From Curvivirga aplysinae (lineage in GTDB: Bacteria > Pseudomonadota > Alphaproteobacteria > UBA8366 > Aestuariispiraceae), in contig NZ_SMMC01000211.1 in assembly GCF_009711445.1 (NCBI RefSeq), positions 1 to 58,774 of the forward strand: a stretch of 58,774 nt of DNA, in the 5' to 3' direction. How positions within the stretch are numbered: position 1 is the stretch's first letter; every line of letters starts with the position of its first letter. The notes below the pieces were generated by a model. It had not been told where the DNA came from and ran no database searches. It saw only the letters and a program-made list of their open reading frames with translations. The position numbers and the translations under genes are program-made. Below are positions 57,143-58,774 of this stretch, piece after piece.

Positions 57143-57253
57143 GTGGAAGGAGCGAAAGGATAATCCTTTCTTATTTATGCTTACAGATTGACATTTGAAT
57201 GGTCCTGAATTAGATAACCCGTATCTAAACAGCAGGCCTGCCCTGCGCTATTA

Positions 57254-57378
57254 ATGAGTTTTTATGTTAGAGAATGTATCAAAGTAACCTCGCTTCTGGT
57301 TCGTGAAAGAAGCAATTAACGCAACGGATGCTATCGGCTGTGCTGTTTTTGTGCGTCTGACCGTTGCTAAGTTACTTT
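57254..57378 (+). promoter_or_regulatory. Structured leader with two mini-ORFs before yjhX
   Basis: AAAGTAAC (57281-57288) pairs with GTTACTTT (57371-57378); inside lie hairpin 1, GCTTCT (57292-57297) with AGAAGC (57308-57313), and hairpin 2, GCAACGG (57321-57327) with CCGTTGC (57361-57367): a three-way-junction shape. A 21-codon ORF (57254-57319) runs over the first hairpin, and a 10-codon ORF (57328-57360) exactly fills the loop of the second. Neither has a clear ribosome binding site. E. coli yjhX/topAI is known to be controlled by a leader peptide, so an analogous leader is plausible. Confidence 0.45.
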
Positions 57379-57398
57379 CAGCATAAAGACTAAACTCA

Positions 57399-57656
57399 AT
57401 GAATATTTCAAAAGCTGAACAACGCGCTTTGCACGCGTTGGCGCAAGGCGGTTGCATTCGTTTTGAACGTGGCTCAAACGGTCATGTCACCGAAGTCACC
57501 TGCTTTAACCGTGATGGCTATGCCTTGGTCGGATTTTCCATAGAGGTTTTTAAAAAACTAAAAAAGAAAAAGCTGATCCGATCAAAAAAAGGGCAAGCCT
57601 ACCAAATTTCACATGAAGGGCGTTTAAACGTGAATGCCCAACTCGACAATCGATAA
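57399..57656 (+). CDS. yjhX: YjhX/TopAI-family protein (putative topoisomerase I inhibitor toxin)
   Basis: 85-aa protein matching UPF0386/YjhX in length and in segments EQRALHALAQGG (about 7-18) and VFKKLKKKKLIRSKKGQ (about 50-66). E. coli YjhX (TopAI) inhibits topoisomerase I and is neutralised by YjhQ. Here a GNAT acetyltransferase gene follows 109 bases downstream, the class to which YjhQ belongs. No good Shine-Dalgarno precedes the ATG, which would fit tight translational control by the leader. Toxicity in this organism is not shown. Confidence 0.85.
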   Translation: MNISKAEQRALHALAQGGCIRFERGSNGHVTEVTCFNRDGYALVGFSIEVFKKLKKKKLIRSKKGQAYQISHEGRLNVNAQLDNR

Positions 57657-57765
57657 ATCACATGTTGGCTCAAACAGGGCTGGCATCATTGCCTATTCCC
57701 AAGGGTTAAGTCTTCTATAGGCTTCATTCGACGGAATATGTATTATAGTTAAAGAAAGAAAAGCC

Positions 57766-58296
57766 ATGAAACATACCAACGAAGATATTCAAATGCTCCA
57801 AAATCTTCATCTACTTGCATTTGGTGAAGAAGAAGGGCCAATCATTTCAGACTTGGTAAAAGAATTTCTTCTACTGCCTGAGACTATCTCTATTTCCATA
57901 GAGCGGGATAATAAGGTTGCAGGAAATATCATATTTACCCCGTTTCAAATAAAGGGGCATCCGAACAAGAAATGTTATCTTCTGGCACCTGTTGGGGTAC
58001 TACCTGAATTTCAAGGACAAAAAATTGGGAAAGATTTGATCGAAAAAGGAGCTGCACATTTAAGATCAATCGGGGCGGATGCCATATTCGTCTTAGGCTA
58101 TCCAAAATATTATGCCGCCAATGGGTTTGTACCAACATATATCCTGCCACCTTATCCAGAACTCACAACATATCTGGAGGCATGGAAAATACGTGAATTG
58201 AAAAAAGGCGCCATGAATGGGATCAACGGGAAAACAATTGCTGTTGATCCAATCATGAAACCTGAATTCTGGGACACATCCAATCGACCTGAATAA
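57766..58296 (+). CDS. GNAT-family N-acetyltransferase
   Basis: 176-aa GCN5-related acetyltransferase, COG3153 (YhbS)-like. The acetyl-CoA loop is GVLPEFQGQKIGKDLIEKG (about 78-96), with VLGYPKYYAANGFVP (about 107-121) near the C-terminus. It follows yjhX on the same strand, recalling E. coli yjhX-yjhQ, but a 109-base gap with its own promoter-like TATTAT (near 57740) suggests separate transcription. Whether it is the antitoxin is unproven. Confidence 0.82.
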   Translation: MKHTNEDIQMLQNLHLLAFGEEEGPIISDLVKEFLLLPETISISIERDNKVAGNIIFTPFQIKGHPNKKCYLLAPVGVLPEFQGQKIGKDLIEKGAAHLRSIGADAIFVLGYPKYYAANGFVPTYILPPYPELTTYLEAWKIRELKKGAMNGINGKTIAVDPIMKPEFWDTSNRPE

Positions 58297-58299
58297 CTC

Positions 58300-58340
58300 A
58301 AGGACTATAAGGGAGCATTTTATGCTCCCTTATAGTCCTT
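58300..58340 (+). terminator. Perfect 19-bp stem after the acetyltransferase gene
   Basis: The arms 58300-58318 and 58322-58340 (AAGGACTATAAGGGAGCAT and its exact complement) are separated by TTT. It can end transcription, but no U-tract follows, so it may also be a palindromic repeat element. Confidence 0.6.
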
Positions 58341-58492
58341 ATATTCTAAAAGATATGATAAATTTATAAAATTATTATATTATTTTGAAAACATCTGTAT
58401 TACAGTTCGCTTCACTGAATATAAAGAAGTCGACAATTTGGTATGGGGATAAACCTTTTTCGTTGGCATGCCTCACAGAAAAAGGTCATAGA

Positions 58493-58753
58493 ATGAGTAC
58501 AAATACCAAGCAGTTGGAAGATAAACTTCAACGCCTTTCTATTGCACTAGATAGATTGTCCAAAGATAAGAAAGAAGCACGTCAAACGCTGATTTCTGAC
58601 ATTAAAAAAGTTCAACAAGACATTATAAAGGCAAAAAGTAAACCTGTGCCCAAAAGTAAACCGACCAATTTAGGAACAATTATTATTGCTTCCGTTTTTA
58701 TAGCGGTCGTAATTGGTTTTATTAGTTTTTTCTCAACTGGTGGGCGCCTATAA
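58493..58753 (+). CDS. Small tail-anchored coiled-coil protein
   Basis: 86 aa: a charged coiled coil (about 5-42), a Lys/Pro linker (KAKSKPVPKSKP) and one C-terminal helix (about 58-78) ending STGGRL. Orientation suggests a cytoplasmic coiled coil with a membrane anchor. ATG 58493 with AAAGG upstream is preferred; the longer reading begins at a TTG with no site. No family recognised. Confidence 0.6.
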   Translation: MSTNTKQLEDKLQRLSIALDRLSKDKKEARQTLISDIKKVQQDIIKAKSKPVPKSKPTNLGTIIIASVFIAVVIGFISFFSTGGRL

Positions 58754-58774
58754 ATCCATATTTATACATGATGT

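Noticed and set aside
57292-57313. tRNA T-arm-like sequence (GGTTCG) in the yjhX leader
   Set aside because: No acceptor, D or anticodon arms can be formed around it; the stem belongs to the leader hairpin.

Overview
This is a chromosomal window from an alphaproteobacterium with a low to moderate GC content (roughly 43 % by eye), most likely a marine, Rhodospirillales-like lineage. The clearest lineage markers are a DivL-type pseudo-histidine kinase next to tsaE, the block tsaE / MurU-like nucleotidyltransferase / addB / addA / trxA, an RpoH-type promoter before dnaK-dnaJ, and an aerobic cobUCST cluster with CobW. I saw no tRNA, rRNA, CRISPR array, transposase or integrase, and no gene-free stretch longer than 300 bases. 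Most of the window is ordinary core or accessory chromosome.

Layout. 1-12.5 kb: trpS (minus; it loses only its last codons at the window edge), a small membrane methyltransferase, then a long minus-strand block divL, tsaE, murU-like, addB, addA, trxA. 12.7-24.6 kb: YeiH-type exporter, LysE exporter, a LysR regulator divergent from a pirin / FMN-reductase / DUF2798 operon, an EamA exporter, comM-like ATPase, an XRE-cupin regulator followed by the threonine-degradation operon kbl-tdh, and nikR divergent from a DUF4198 periplasmic protein. 24.6-28 kb: LysR/DUF1330 pair, then an AT-rich operon of unknown function made of one soluble low-complexity protein and two tandem paralogous membrane proteins, the second broken by a one-base shift in an 8-T run. 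28-33.7 kb: class C acid phosphatase, MFS transporter, Co-type nitrile hydratase alpha/beta/accessory operon, GGDEF diguanylate cyclase. 34-45.6 kb: dnaK-dnaJ, sterol-desaturase-like hydroxylase, methyltransferase, dapB, EamA exporter, DUF2244, SbmA/BacA-like transporter, nth, TauD-like dioxygenase, lipoprotein and EI24 protein. 45.9-58.8 kb: murJ, Sel1 protein, a second member of the unknown family (681 aa), a C-terminally short MttB-family protein, cobW, cobU, cobC, cobS divergent from cobT, a secreted SnoaL-like protein divergent from a LysR regulator, yjhX (TopAI-like) behind a structured leader and ahead of a GNAT acetyltransferase, and a small tail-anchored protein.

The parts most worth a second look are: (1) the two-member unknown family at 26511-27956 and 47977-50022, with its linked tandem membrane genes and their homopolymer frameshift; (2) the yjhX leader, where nested inverted repeats coincide with two mini-ORFs, in front of a yjhX-GNAT pair; (3) a threonine dehydrogenase without its structural-zinc cysteines in an operon with candidate XRE operators; (4) a DivL whose phospho-acceptor position is Tyr and whose ATP lid is degenerate; and (5) the murU-like gene without its usual kinase partner. 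All functions are assigned from sequence reading only; no database search was run.
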